This document shows positions 16,563-25,431 of a stretch of DNA of 64,000 nucleotides, one piece after another. The position numbers were made by a program, and so were the translations under genes. The notes below the pieces were generated by a model. The model was not told where the DNA came from. It saw nothing but the letters and a program-made list of their open reading frames with translations, and did no database searches. The stretch lies in the NCBI RefSeq assembly GCF_002532045.1, contig NZ_NWTG01000006.1:1-64000 (forward strand), written 5' to 3'. The stretch comes from Bradyrhizobium sp. C9 (lineage in GTDB: Bacteria > Pseudomonadota > Alphaproteobacteria > Rhizobiales > Xanthobacteraceae). Position 1 is the first letter of the stretch; every line of letters begins with the position of its first letter.

Positions 16563-17732
16563 ATGACCACACACGATCAGCATACCGACGACCATTCCGA
16601 CATCCGCGACGCGGTGGCAAAACTTTGCGCGCAGTTTCCCGGCGAATACTGGCGCAAGCTCGACCGCCAGATGGCCTATCCGAAGGAGTTCGTCGACGCG
16701 CTGACGGAGGCCGGTTATCTCTCGGTGCTGATCCCCGAGGAATATGGCGGCGCGGGCCTGAAGCTGTCGGCCGCGGCGGCGATCCTGGAAGAGATCCAGC
16801 GCGCCGGCTGCAACGGCGGCGGCTGCCACGCCCAGATGTACACGATGGGCACGGTGCTGCGGCACGGCAACGACGCGCAGAAGGCGAAGTATCTGCCGAA
16901 GGTCGCGACCGGCGAATTGCGGCTGCAGGCGTTCGGCGTCACCGAGCCGACCAGCGGCACCGATACCTCGTCGCTGAAGACCTTCGCACGCCGCGAGGGC
17001 GACCACTACGTCGTCAACGGCCAGAAGATCTGGACCAGCCGCGCCGAATATTCCGACCTGATGGTGCTGCTGGCGCGCACCACGCCGAAGGAGCAGTCCA
17101 AGAAGCGCACCGACGGGCTGTCGGTGTTCATCGTCGACATGCGCGAGGTGAAGGGCAAGGGGCTGGAGATCCGCCCGATCCGCACCATGATGAACCACGC
17201 CACCACCGAAGTGTTCTTCACCGACATGAAGGTGCCGGCGGAGAACCTGATCGGCGAGGAAGGCAAGGGTTTCCGCTACATCCTCTCCGGCATGAATGCC
17301 GAGCGCATCCTGATCGCGGCCGAATGCGTCGGCGATGCCAAGTGGTTCATCCAGAAGGCGACCAACTACGCCAAGGAGCGCAGCGTGTTCGGCCGGCCGA
17401 TCGGCCAGAACCAAGGCATCCAGTTCCCGATCGCGAAGGCCTACGCCTCGATGCGTGCGGCCGAATTGATGGTGAAGGAAGCCACCCGCAAATACGAGGC
17501 CGGGCTCGACTGCGGCGCCGAGGCCAACATGGCCAAGATGCTGGCGGCCGATGCCTCCTGGGAAGCGGCCAATGCCTGCGTGCAGACCCATGGCGGCTTC
17601 GGCTTCGCCGAGGAGTACGACGTCGAGCGCAAGTTCCGCGAGACCCGGCTCTACCAGGTGGCGCCGATCTCGACCAATTTGATCCTCTCCTTCGTCGCCG
17701 AGCACGTGCTCGGCATGCCCCGCTCCTATTGA
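16563..17732 (+). CDS. Acyl-CoA dehydrogenase
   Basis: A 389-residue flavoprotein with the family blocks FGVTEPTSGTDTSSLKTFA (FAD/substrate binding) and THGGFGFAEEYDVERKFRETR near the C-terminus. The residue at the usual catalytic glutamate position lies in FAEEYDVER. It oxidises an acyl-CoA to the enoyl-CoA and passes electrons to ETF. It is the first gene of a three-gene operon with a CoA-transferase and a MaoC-like hydratase (gaps of 11 and 26 bases). The same gene types occur in the Pseudomonas itaconate locus. Confidence 0.88.
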   Translation: MTTHDQHTDDHSDIRDAVAKLCAQFPGEYWRKLDRQMAYPKEFVDALTEAGYLSVLIPEEYGGAGLKLSAAAAILEEIQRAGCNGGGCHAQMYTMGTVLRHGNDAQKAKYLPKVATGELRLQAFGVTEPTSGTDTSSLKTFARREGDHYVVNGQKIWTSRAEYSDLMVLLARTTPKEQSKKRTDGLSVFIVDMREVKGKGLEIRPIRTMMNHATTEVFFTDMKVPAENLIGEEGKGFRYILSGMNAERILIAAECVGDAKWFIQKATNYAKERSVFGRPIGQNQGIQFPIAKAYASMRAAELMVKEATRKYEAGLDCGAEANMAKMLAADASWEAANACVQTHGGFGFAEEYDVERKFRETRLYQVAPISTNLILSFVAEHVLGMPRSY

Positions 17733-17743
17733 GTTCTCAGATC

Positions 17744-18844
17744 ATGCTGCCGCTTGAGGGATTGACCGTCATTGCCGTCGAACAGGCGGTCGCCGCGCCG
17801 TTCTGCTCGTCACGCCTCGCCGACGCCGGCGCTCATGTCATCAAGATCGAGCGGCCCGAGGGCGATTTCGCCCGCGGCTACGACGCCGCGGCGAAGGGCC
17901 AGAGCAGCTATTTCGTCTGGCTCAACCGCGGCAAGGATTCCGCGGTGGTCGACCTCGCCACCAAGGAGGGCCGCGCGCAGCTCGAGGAGCTGATCGCGGG
18001 TGCCGACGTGCTGTTGCAGAATTTGAAGCCGGGCTCGATGGACAAGCTCGGCTTCTCGCGCGAGCGGCTGCGCAAGGAATATCCTGACCTGATCATGTGC
18101 ACGATCACGGGCTATGGCGACACCGGCCCGTACGCCGACCGCAAGGCCTATGACCTCTTGATCCAGGCCGAGAGCGGCCTTGCCTCGATCACCGGCGGTC
18201 CCGAGGGCGCCTCGCGCGTCGGCATGTCGATCGTCGATGTCGCGACCGGCGCCACCGCGCATGCGTCCATCCTCGAAGCGCTGATCGGCCGCGGCCGCAC
18301 CGGAGAGGGAGCCGACATCCGCATTTCGATGTTCGACGTGATGGCCGACTGGCTCACCGTGCCGCTGCTCAACGCCGAGGACGGCAAGTCGCCCAAACGT
18401 ATCGGCCTCGCCCATCCCTCGATTGCGCCTTACGGCGTGTTCCGCTCGAAGGACGGCAAGGAGATCCTGATCTCGATCCAGAGCGAGCGCGAGTGGAAGA
18501 CGCTGTGCGCCAAGGTGCTGGGCCAGCCCGGCCTGCCCGACGATCCGCGCTTTGCCAACATGGTCGAGCGCGTGCGCAACCGCGCGTTGACCGACGGAAT
18601 CGTCAGCGACAGTTTTGGCAGACTGACGCGCGAGGACTTGCTCGGCAAGCTCGCCGAGGCCGACATCGCCTTCGCCGAGGTCAACAGCATGGACGACCTC
18701 GCCAAGCACCCGCATCTGCGCCGCATCGAGGTCGACACGCCGAACGGCCGTATCAGCTATCCGGCGCCGGCCGCGATCGTCGTCGGCGAGGACCGGCACT
18801 ACGGCAAGGTGCCCGCGATCGGCGAGCGCATCAAACGTTCCTGA
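17744..18844 (+). CDS. CaiB/BaiF (family III) CoA-transferase
   Basis: A 366-residue family III CoA-transferase starting MLPLEGLTVIAVEQAVAAPF. It has the typical ADAGAHVIKIERPEGDFARG block and GYGDTGPYADRKAYD, where the final aspartate is in the position of the catalytic residue. Such enzymes move CoA from succinyl-CoA or a similar donor to a carboxylic acid. It sits between an acyl-CoA dehydrogenase and an itaconyl/mesaconyl-CoA-hydratase-like gene, so a C5 dicarboxylic acid is a reasonable substrate guess. Confidence 0.87.
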   Translation: MLPLEGLTVIAVEQAVAAPFCSSRLADAGAHVIKIERPEGDFARGYDAAAKGQSSYFVWLNRGKDSAVVDLATKEGRAQLEELIAGADVLLQNLKPGSMDKLGFSRERLRKEYPDLIMCTITGYGDTGPYADRKAYDLLIQAESGLASITGGPEGASRVGMSIVDVATGATAHASILEALIGRGRTGEGADIRISMFDVMADWLTVPLLNAEDGKSPKRIGLAHPSIAPYGVFRSKDGKEILISIQSEREWKTLCAKVLGQPGLPDDPRFANMVERVRNRALTDGIVSDSFGRLTREDLLGKLAEADIAFAEVNSMDDLAKHPHLRRIEVDTPNGRISYPAPAAIVVGEDRHYGKVPAIGERIKRS

Positions 18845-18870
18845 GATCCCTCCTGCCCGGGCACACAGTC

Positions 18871-19722
18871 ATGACCGATAAACTCGACCTCGATCATCTC
18901 CGCCAATGGATCGGCAAGACCACGGAGGCCTCCGACGCCGTCACCAAATATCTCGTGATGGGGCTGCGCGCCACGCTGTTCCAGGAGATCGGCGAGCCGA
19001 AGGCCGGCGACGCCGCGCCGTGGACCACGCATTGGTGCCTGGCGCAGCCGGTGTTTCCGATGTCGCAGCTCGGCCCCGACGGCCACCCGACCCGCGGCGG
19101 CTTCCTGCCGCCGGTGCCGCTGCCGCGCCGGATGTGGGCCGGCGGCGAGCTCGAATTCTTCGACGCGTTGCGCATCGGCGATGAAGCCAAGCGCAGCTCG
19201 AAGATCGCCGACGTCACCGTGAAATCGGGCTCGACCGGCACGCTGTGCTTCGTCTCGGTCAATCACGAGGTGACGACCTCGCGCGGGCTTGCGGTGCGCG
19301 AGCGGCAGGACATCGTCTATCGCGAGATGACGAGCACACAAGCCGCCGCGCCGGCCAAGGCGTCGCCTCCACCGACCGCGCAGCATCGCGAGAGCCACGT
19401 CTCCGATCCGGTGCTGCTGTTTCGCTATTCGGCGCTGACCTTCAACGGCCACCGTATCCATTACGATCGCGACTACGTCACCAAGGTCGAGGGCTATCCG
19501 GGCCTGATCTTCCACGGCCCGTTGCAGGCCTCCTTCATCGTCGAGCTCGCCGCGAAACTCCGCGGCGGCAAGCCGCCGAAGAAGCTGACCTATCGCGGCG
19601 TGCAGCCGCTGTTCGAGGGCGGCGAGTTCTCGATCAACGCCAACGACAAGGACGGCGGCATGGAGCTGTGGACCGCGAACGCCGAGGGCCAGCCCACCAT
19701 GAAGGGCACGGCGACCTGGTAG
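18871..19722 (+). CDS. MaoC/FAS1-like dehydratase, itaconyl- or mesaconyl-C4-CoA hydratase type
   Basis: A 283-residue two-hotdog hydratase. The N-terminal half holds the FAS1-like dehydratase domain (HWCLAQPVFPMSQLGPDG, RMWAGGELEFF). The C-terminal half has the catalytic FNGHRIHYDRDY motif followed by GYPGLIFHGPLQ. Proteins of this architecture include mesaconyl-C4-CoA hydratase (Meh) and itaconyl-CoA hydratase (Ich). It ends the operon with the CoA-transferase. A citramalyl-CoA lyase, which would finish itaconate breakdown, is not in this operon. Confidence 0.8.
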   Translation: MTDKLDLDHLRQWIGKTTEASDAVTKYLVMGLRATLFQEIGEPKAGDAAPWTTHWCLAQPVFPMSQLGPDGHPTRGGFLPPVPLPRRMWAGGELEFFDALRIGDEAKRSSKIADVTVKSGSTGTLCFVSVNHEVTTSRGLAVRERQDIVYREMTSTQAAAPAKASPPPTAQHRESHVSDPVLLFRYSALTFNGHRIHYDRDYVTKVEGYPGLIFHGPLQASFIVELAAKLRGGKPPKKLTYRGVQPLFEGGEFSINANDKDGGMELWTANAEGQPTMKGTATW

Positions 19723-19826
19723 GTCGCGCGCGCGACCCACATCGGAATGCGGCGGGACAACGAGGCGCTTTCATCAGCGCCTCGTATTCCGTATTGTGAC
19801 CGCATTCATCCCAGGATCACGAGATC

Positions 19827-20879
19827 ATGAGTCGCTTCTGGAGTTCGGTCGTCCACAATCTGTCGCCGTACGTGCCCGGCGAGCAGCCGAAGATCGACGG
19901 CCTGATCAAGCTCAACACCAACGAGAATCCCTACCCGCCATCGCCGCGCGCGGTAGCGGCGATCACAGCTGCCACGGATCGGCTGCGGCTCTATCCGGAC
20001 CCGCGCGCAACCGCCCTGCGCGAGGCGATCGCGGCGCGCTATCGCGTCACGGCGGACGAGGTGTTCGTCGGCAACGGCTCGGACGAGGTGCTGGCCCACG
20101 CCTTTCCGGCGCTGCTCAAGCACGACACGCCGCTGCTGTTCCCCGAAATCACCTACAGTTTCTATCCCGTCTATTGCCGCCTCTATGGTGTCGGCTACAC
20201 GACGATCCCGCTCGATGCCGCGATGCGGATCAACCTTGCCGACTACCGGCGACCCGGCAGCGCCATCCTGCTGTGCAATCCCAACGCGCCGACCGGCATC
20301 GCGCTGCCGCGCGCCGCGATCGAGGCGCTGGTCACCGAACATCCCGACCGTCTGGTGGTGGTCGACGAGGCCTATGTCGATTTCGGCGCCGAGAGCGCCG
20401 TGCCGCTGGTCGCGCGCCACGACAATCTGCTGGTGATCCAGACGCTGTCCAAGTCGCGCGCGCTGGCGGGCCTGCGTGTCGGCTTCGCCATCGGCCAGCG
20501 CCCGCTGATCGAGGCGCTGGAGCGCGTCAAGGACAGCTTCAACTCCTATCCGCTGGATTGCTTCGCGATCGCAGGTGCCGTCGCCGCGATCGAGGACGAC
20601 GCATGGTTTGAGGAGACCCGGCAACGCATCATCGGGAGTCGCGAGGCGCTGGTCTCTGGCCTCACTGAGCTTGGCTTCGAGGTGCTGCCGTCGCTTGCGA
20701 ATTTCGTGTTCGCCCGCCACCGCGGCCATCGCGGCGCCGATCTCGCCGCAAAACTGCGGGAGCGCGGCGTCCTGGTGCGGCATTTCCAGAAGCCGCGGAT
20801 CGAGGACTTCCTGCGCATCACGGTCGGCACCGACGGCGAATGCAGCCGTCTGATCGGCTTGCTGCGTCAGATGGTGTGA
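19827..20879 (+). CDS. hisC: Histidinol-phosphate aminotransferase-like PLP enzyme
   Basis: A 350-residue class I/II aminotransferase with family motifs [12 protein letters not shown] at the N-terminus, [16 protein letters not shown] and the PLP lysine in [13 protein letters not shown]. These match HisC. No histidine genes are nearby, and alphaproteobacteria often carry several HisC paralogues that act on aromatic amino acids, so the physiological substrate is open. It stands alone between the hydratase operon and the metallo-beta-lactamase. Confidence 0.82.
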   Translation: MSRFWSSVVHNLSPYVPGEQPKIDGLIKLNTNENPYPPSPRAVAAITAATDRLRLYPDPRATALREAIAARYRVTADEVFVGNGSDEVLAHAFPALLKHDTPLLFPEITYSFYPVYCRLYGVGYTTIPLDAAMRINLADYRRPGSAILLCNPNAPTGIALPRAAIEALVTEHPDRLVVVDEAYVDFGAESAVPLVARHDNLLVIQTLSKSRALAGLRVGFAIGQRPLIEALERVKDSFNSYPLDCFAIAGAVAAIEDDAWFEETRQRIIGSREALVSGLTELGFEVLPSLANFVFARHRGHRGADLAAKLRERGVLVRHFQKPRIEDFLRITVGTDGECSRLIGLLRQMV

Positions 20880-21030
20880 TCGGCATCGCACAATACGCGA
20901 GCTGAACGCGGAACAGGCATGCGCCGGACACGCGGTGGCATGTCCGGCGGCATGCCGTCCGCGGCTTGCGATCGGCGTTGCCGGCACGCATAGTGCGCTC
21001 CCGCAAACAACAACAATTGGGGAGACAACC

Positions 21031-21918
21031 ATGAGGACGATCGCAGCCGCGCTGTGCGCGCTCGCGCTGATCGCAACCGGGGCGCAAGCACAGACGCTCA
21101 AGGATTTCATGGCTGTCGTCATGAAGAAATGGACTGCGCCGTTCGAACCATACGAGCTGATCGACAATGTCTATTACGTCGGCACTGACGGGATCGCGGT
21201 CTACGTCATCAAGACGTCGCAAGGGCTGATCCTGATGGATACGGCGATGCAGCAGTCGACCGGCATGATCAAGGACAACATCGCCAAGCTCGGCTTCAAG
21301 GAAGGCGACATCAAGATCATCCTCAACACCCACGCCCATCTCGACCACACCGGCGGCTTTGCCGAGATCAAGAAAGAGACCGGCGCGCAGCTGATCGCCG
21401 GCGAGCGCGACAAGCCGCTGCTCGAAGGCGGCTATTATCCGGGCGACGAGAGCAACGCCGATCTTGCCTTTACGCCGGTCAAGGTCGACCGCACCGTCAA
21501 GGAAGGTGACAAGGTGACGCTCGGCGACGTGACGCTGACCGCGCACACCACACCTGGCCATTCGCCCGGCTGCACCAGCTGGGAGATGACGGTGAAAGAC
21601 GGCAACCAGCAGCGCAACGTGCTGTTCTTCTGCAGCGGAACGGTGGCGCTGAACCGGCTGGTCGGCCGCCCGACCTATCCCGGCATCGTCGACGACTACC
21701 GCTCGACCTTCGCCAAGGTCAAGGCGATGAAGGTCGACGTGCTGCTCGGCCCGCACCCGGAGGTCTACGACATGCAGGCCAAGCGCGCACAGATGAAGGA
21801 CGGCGCGCCGAATCCGTTCGTCAAGCCGGGCGAAAACGCCACCTATGTGGCCGGGCTGGAGCAGGATTTCGACAAGCGGCTCGCCAAGCAAACCGCCGCA
21901 CTGCAAAAGGCCAATTAG
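21031..21918 (+). CDS. Subclass B3 metallo-beta-lactamase, BJP-1-like
   Basis: A 295-residue periplasmic protein with a signal peptide cleaved near AQA-QTL and a complete zinc site: HAHLDH (His101, His103, Asp105, His106), GHSPG (His177) and GPHPEVY (His242). It closely resembles BJP-1, the chromosomal B3 carbapenemase of B. japonicum, including the long alpha-helical N-terminus (KDFMAVVMKKWTAPFEPYE) of that enzyme. GGGGAG lies just before the ATG at 21031. Beta-lactam hydrolysis is expected from the family. The gene is flanked by metabolic genes, not mobile DNA, so it looks resident. Confidence 0.88.
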   Translation: MRTIAAALCALALIATGAQAQTLKDFMAVVMKKWTAPFEPYELIDNVYYVGTDGIAVYVIKTSQGLILMDTAMQQSTGMIKDNIAKLGFKEGDIKIILNTHAHLDHTGGFAEIKKETGAQLIAGERDKPLLEGGYYPGDESNADLAFTPVKVDRTVKEGDKVTLGDVTLTAHTTPGHSPGCTSWEMTVKDGNQQRNVLFFCSGTVALNRLVGRPTYPGIVDDYRSTFAKVKAMKVDVLLGPHPEVYDMQAKRAQMKDGAPNPFVKPGENATYVAGLEQDFDKRLAKQTAALQKAN

Positions 21919-21979
21919 CAGGCCGCAAATCTTCAGCCGTTGCCGCGGCAACTATGGGTGCGGCGCGGCTTGACATCGC

Positions 21980-22009
21980 AAGGCAATCCATCGAGAGGTG
22001 GATTGCCTT
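21980..22009. terminator. Hairpin after metallo-beta-lactamase gene
   Basis: An 11-bp perfect stem AAGGCAATCCA / TGGATTGCCTT with an 8-base loop, followed by T-rich DNA (TCCGCTTTT). It can act as a terminator for the lactamase gene. It also resembles dispersed repeats ending in CGCAATGACGG, so it may be a repeat with terminator activity. Confidence 0.45.
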
Positions 22010-22066
22010 TCCGCTTTTGCCGCCCGCAATGACGGAACGTAACAAGACAGAAATGGGAGCCGCCCG

Positions 22067-23695
22067 ATGTCCTCGCGCAAACCCGCCGCCGGCAAGAGCA
22101 AGACCGTCACCGTCAAGGACGCCACTTTCGGCCTCCTGCGCGCGTGGGGCATCAAGAAGGTGTTCGGCAATCCCGGCTCGACCGAGCTGCCGTTCCTGAG
22201 CGACTGGCCCGACGACATCGACTACGTGCTCGGCCTGCAGGAGGCCTCCGTCGTCGGCATGGCCGACGGCTATGCGCTGGCGACACGCAATGCCGGTTTC
22301 GTCAATCTGCATTCGGCGGCCGGCGTCGGCAACGCGCTCGGCAACATCTACAACGCCTATCGCAACCAGACCCCGATGGTGATCACCGCCGGCCAGCAGG
22401 CGCGCTCGATCATGCCGCTGCAGGCCTTCCTCTATGCCGAGCGCGCCTCCGAATTCCCGCGGCCTTATGTGAAATTCGCGGTCGAGCCGGCGCGCGCCGA
22501 GGACGTGCCGGCCGCGATCGCGCGCGCCTATTATATCGCGATGCAGCCGCCTTGCGGGCCGACCTTCGTCTCGGTGCCGATCGACGACTGGGCGCATGCG
22601 ACGCAGCCGCTCGATGCGCGTCAGGTCAGCCGTGAAATCGGCCCTGACGCGACCGCGATGCAGGCGCTGGCGGCAGCGCTCGGAGAGGCCAAGCGCCCTG
22701 CCCTGGTCGTCGGCCCCGCCGTCGATCGCGCCGAGACTGTCGACCTCATGGTCAAGGTTGCCGAGAAAACCAAGGCCGCTGTCTGGGCCAGCCCGTTCTC
22801 GGCGCGCTGCTCGTTCCCCGAGCGCCATCCGCAATTTGCCGGCTTCCTGCAGGCCGCACCGGGCCAGCTCTCCGATGCGCTGCGCGATCACGATCTTGTT
22901 GTCGTGGTCGGCGCGCCGGTCTTCACCTTCCATGTTGAGGGCCATGCCGCGATCTTCGACGGCGCCACCACGATCTTCCAGATCACCGACGATCCCGACG
23001 CCGCCGCGATGACGCCGACCGGCCACAGCATCGTCGCGACCATGAAGCCGGCGCTATCGGCGCTGCTCGCGATGCTGCCCGAGACCAAACGAAGCGCATC
23101 GCCGGGCCGCGTCCTGCCGCCGGCACCCGCGGCCGGCGATCCGATCCCCGCCGAATATGCGCTACATGCACTCGCGGCCGCGATGGGACCGCACGATGCG
23201 CTGGTCGAGGAGGTGCCGTCACATCGCCCGCTGATGCAGAAGGCGATGCCGATGCGCGGCCAGGACAGCTTCTACACCATGGCCAGCGGCGGCCTCGGCT
23301 ACAGCCTGCCGGCCGCGGTCGGCATGGCGCTCGGCCGCAGCACGGGACGCACGGTCTGCCTGATCGGCGACGGCTCAGCGATGTACTCGATCCAGGCGCT
23401 GTGGACCGCCGCGCAGCGCAAGCTGCCGCTGACGGTCGTCGTGATGAACAATTCCGGCTACGGCGCGATGCGTTCGTTCAGCCAGGTGATGCAGGTGCGC
23501 AACGTGCCGGGCCTCGATTTGCCCGGCATCGATTTCGTCAAGCTCGCGGAAGGCATGGGCTGCGACGCGGTGCGGGTAACGAAATCGGCCGAGCTTGCGG
23601 GCGCCTACAAGCGCGCGCTGTCGCATCACGGCGCCAGCCTGATCGAGGTGATGGTCGATTCCGCGGTGCCGCTGCTCTACGCGCAGAAAAGCTGA
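22067..23695 (+). CDS. mdlC: Benzoylformate decarboxylase-like ThDP enzyme
   Basis: A 542-residue full-length ThDP decarboxylase. The benzoylformate decarboxylase residues align by motif: serine in NPGSTELPF (Ser38), glutamate in GLQEASVVG (Glu59) and histidine in NLHSAAGVGN (His82). The cofactor motif runs from GDGSAMYSIQALWTAA to MNNSGYGAM. Benzoylformate to benzaldehyde plus CO2 is the expected reaction, part of mandelate-type aromatic catabolism. No mandelate dehydrogenase is adjacent. It converges on the AbfD-like gene across a 30-bp inverted repeat. Confidence 0.82.
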   Translation: MSSRKPAAGKSKTVTVKDATFGLLRAWGIKKVFGNPGSTELPFLSDWPDDIDYVLGLQEASVVGMADGYALATRNAGFVNLHSAAGVGNALGNIYNAYRNQTPMVITAGQQARSIMPLQAFLYAERASEFPRPYVKFAVEPARAEDVPAAIARAYYIAMQPPCGPTFVSVPIDDWAHATQPLDARQVSREIGPDATAMQALAAALGEAKRPALVVGPAVDRAETVDLMVKVAEKTKAAVWASPFSARCSFPERHPQFAGFLQAAPGQLSDALRDHDLVVVVGAPVFTFHVEGHAAIFDGATTIFQITDDPDAAAMTPTGHSIVATMKPALSALLAMLPETKRSASPGRVLPPAPAAGDPIPAEYALHALAAAMGPHDALVEEVPSHRPLMQKAMPMRGQDSFYTMASGGLGYSLPAAVGMALGRSTGRTVCLIGDGSAMYSIQALWTAAQRKLPLTVVVMNNSGYGAMRSFSQVMQVRNVPGLDLPGIDFVKLAEGMGCDAVRVTKSAELAGAYKRALSHHGASLIEVMVDSAVPLLYAQKS

Positions 23696-23716
23696 GCGGC
23701 GAGAAGGCCGATCCGC

Positions 23717-23796
23717 AGGATGGGTAGAGCGCAGCGAAACCCATCATCTGCGCCGCGGATGCAAATTGATGGGTTTCGCTGCGCTCTACCCATCCT
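23717..23796. repeat. Perfect 30-bp inverted repeat between convergent genes
   Basis: Arms at 23717-23746 and 23767-23796 are exact inverted copies around a 20-base spacer. It lies between two convergent stop codons, so it could terminate transcription in both directions. The arm sequence (GGATGGGTAGAGCGCAGCG) is a known type of dispersed Bradyrhizobium repeat. Confidence 0.7.
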
Positions 23797-23802
23797 ACGA
23801 GG

Positions 23803-25350
23803 CTACGACGTGAGCACGGGCTGCTGCTCCAGCACCCGCACCGCAGGCTCCGGCACCTCGCAGCCGGTTGCGCAGCAGCGGCCGGGTTGCTTCGACACCC
23901 GCTGTCCCTCATCGACAAGGCCGCGGCCGAGCAGATTCTCGACCAGCTCGGCCTTCTCCATGACAGGATAGTTGCGCCAGATCTCGCGCTTCATCGCCTC
24001 CGGCGAGCCGCCGCCGTGCAGCGAAATCACCGAGTACCAGCCGGCTTCGTGCGAGACCGTGAGGTCCTCGATCAGCCGCGCCACCTCGGCGCGCTGCTCG
24101 GCCGGAATATCGGGCCGTCCGCCCATCACGGCGGCGAGCGAGGCGCGCGTCTCCGGATTGTGGTCCTCGTCGGGACCCGGCAGCGCGACGATCAGGCCGC
24201 CGGAGACGTAATGCGCGACGCGATGCATGTCGTAGATCTTGGTCGCCAGCAGCAGCTTGCCGATATTGGAGAACACCGCGTCCGGCATCACCGAGCCGGC
24301 CGGGTCCTTCGTGCAATAGACCGAGGAGGCGACGCCGCAGGCATAGAAGCTCTCGGTGATGGTGATCAGCTCGACCATCGCCTCGCGGATATGCGCGTGC
24401 TTCTCGGCGTCGAGCCCGTTGGCCTCGATCATCAGCGCGCCGGCGCCGATCAGGAGATCACCGAAGCCGGCACGCGCGCCGATGCAGGAATGACGGTGAT
24501 GCGTGGCGTAGGACGTGGTGAGGAAACCGCCCTCCTCGGTCTCGCCGGCGAGGAAGACGCGGTCATGCGGCACGAACACGTCGTCGAACATCACGACGCC
24601 GACCGATTGGCCATACTTCGCCGAGAATTTCGCGCTGGCATCGCCGGGCCGGCCCGCGGGGCGCGCGATGATGGTGACGCCAGGCGCATCGACCGGCACG
24701 GCGCAACAGACCGCAAAATCCCTGTCATCGGGCACATGGGTGCGGCACGGCATGACGAGGAATTCGTGCATATAGGGCGCGCCGGTGACGATCGCCTTGG
24801 TGCCGCGGATCACGATGCCGTCGGGGCGGCGCTCCTTGATATGAACATAGACGTCCGGATTGGCCTGCAGGCCCGGTCGCTTGGAGCGATCGCCCTTCGC
24901 GTCAGTCATGGCGACGCCGAGCGTCAGATCCTGGTCCTGCACCTCGTGCAGATAGTTGAGGAAGCGCTGGCTGTAGTCGGTGCCGTGGCGATCGTCGGTC
25001 AGCCTGGTCGCCTGATAGAGGCCGTTGAGCGCATCATGGGTGAGATAGCGCTGCGCGCAGCCGGACGTTCGGCACACCAGCCGCACCGCCTCGAGCTTGT
25101 AGAGCAGGTCCTGCGCGCTCTCATTGATGTGGAGCATGCGGTTGACGGTCTTGCCCGAAGTGCCCTGCCGCGCCGTCATGATCGGCGCGTGCTCGGTGCG
25201 ATGCGCGAAATCATAGGTGACGCCGACACCGGCGACGCCCGGCGCCAGCAACGGCTCGTCCGCGACACACGCCACCGCCTCGCCGTTGACGAACACCCGC
25301 GGCTTGTAGCGGCGCAGGGATTCCCGGTAGTCCGCGGCCGTCATCAGCAT
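23803..25350 (-). CDS. AbfD/HpaB-family flavoprotein (4-hydroxybutyryl-CoA dehydratase-like) with altered cluster ligands
   Basis: A 515-residue member of the 4-hydroxyphenylacetate 3-hydroxylase superfamily. It starts MLMTAADYRESLRRY, as clostridial 4-hydroxybutyryl-CoA dehydratase (AbfD) does. From a remembered AbfD alignment, iron-sulfur ligand Cys99 corresponds to Cys98 here and His292 to His285, but Cys103 aligns with Tyr102 and Cys299 with Ala292. A different cluster or a flavin-only oxygenase role is likely. A C-terminal tail with CCATGC is extra. GGGAG lies six bases before the ATG. It is divergent from a TetR gene with an operator between them. Confidence 0.78.
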   Translation of the reverse strand: MLMTAADYRESLRRYKPRVFVNGEAVACVADEPLLAPGVAGVGVTYDFAHRTEHAPIMTARQGTSGKTVNRMLHINESAQDLLYKLEAVRLVCRTSGCAQRYLTHDALNGLYQATRLTDDRHGTDYSQRFLNYLHEVQDQDLTLGVAMTDAKGDRSKRPGLQANPDVYVHIKERRPDGIVIRGTKAIVTGAPYMHEFLVMPCRTHVPDDRDFAVCCAVPVDAPGVTIIARPAGRPGDASAKFSAKYGQSVGVVMFDDVFVPHDRVFLAGETEEGGFLTTSYATHHRHSCIGARAGFGDLLIGAGALMIEANGLDAEKHAHIREAMVELITITESFYACGVASSVYCTKDPAGSVMPDAVFSNIGKLLLATKIYDMHRVAHYVSGGLIVALPGPDEDHNPETRASLAAVMGGRPDIPAEQRAEVARLIEDLTVSHEAGWYSVISLHGGGSPEAMKREIWRNYPVMEKAELVENLLGRGLVDEGQRVSKQPGRCCATGCEVPEPAVRVLEQQPVLTS

Positions 25351-25377
25351 GGCGCTTCTCCCTTGATCATTTATTCC

Positions 25378-25404
25378 AACATCGTTAAATTATCTAACGC
25401 TGTT
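25378..25404. promoter_or_regulatory. TetR operator candidate
   Basis: Arms AACATCGTTA and TAACGCTGTT are inverted repeats with one mismatch, around a 7-base AT-rich spacer. A second symmetry, CTAACGCTGTTAG (25394-25406), overlaps the right arm. It lies in the 81-base gap between the divergent AbfD-like and TetR genes, the expected place for a TetR site. Confidence 0.65.
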
Positions 25405-25431
25405 AGAATTGAGTCAAGAACGGATTCGCCG

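Noticed and set aside
16625-17743. N-terminal extension of the CoA-transferase through the acyl-CoA dehydrogenase gene
   Set aside because: The extension is the out-of-frame shadow of the dehydrogenase. The family start MLPLEGLTV lies at 17744.
23887-25431. Upstream extension of the TetR gene
   Set aside because: It is antisense to the AbfD-like gene and crosses the operator. The TetR HTH begins right after the ATG at 25432.
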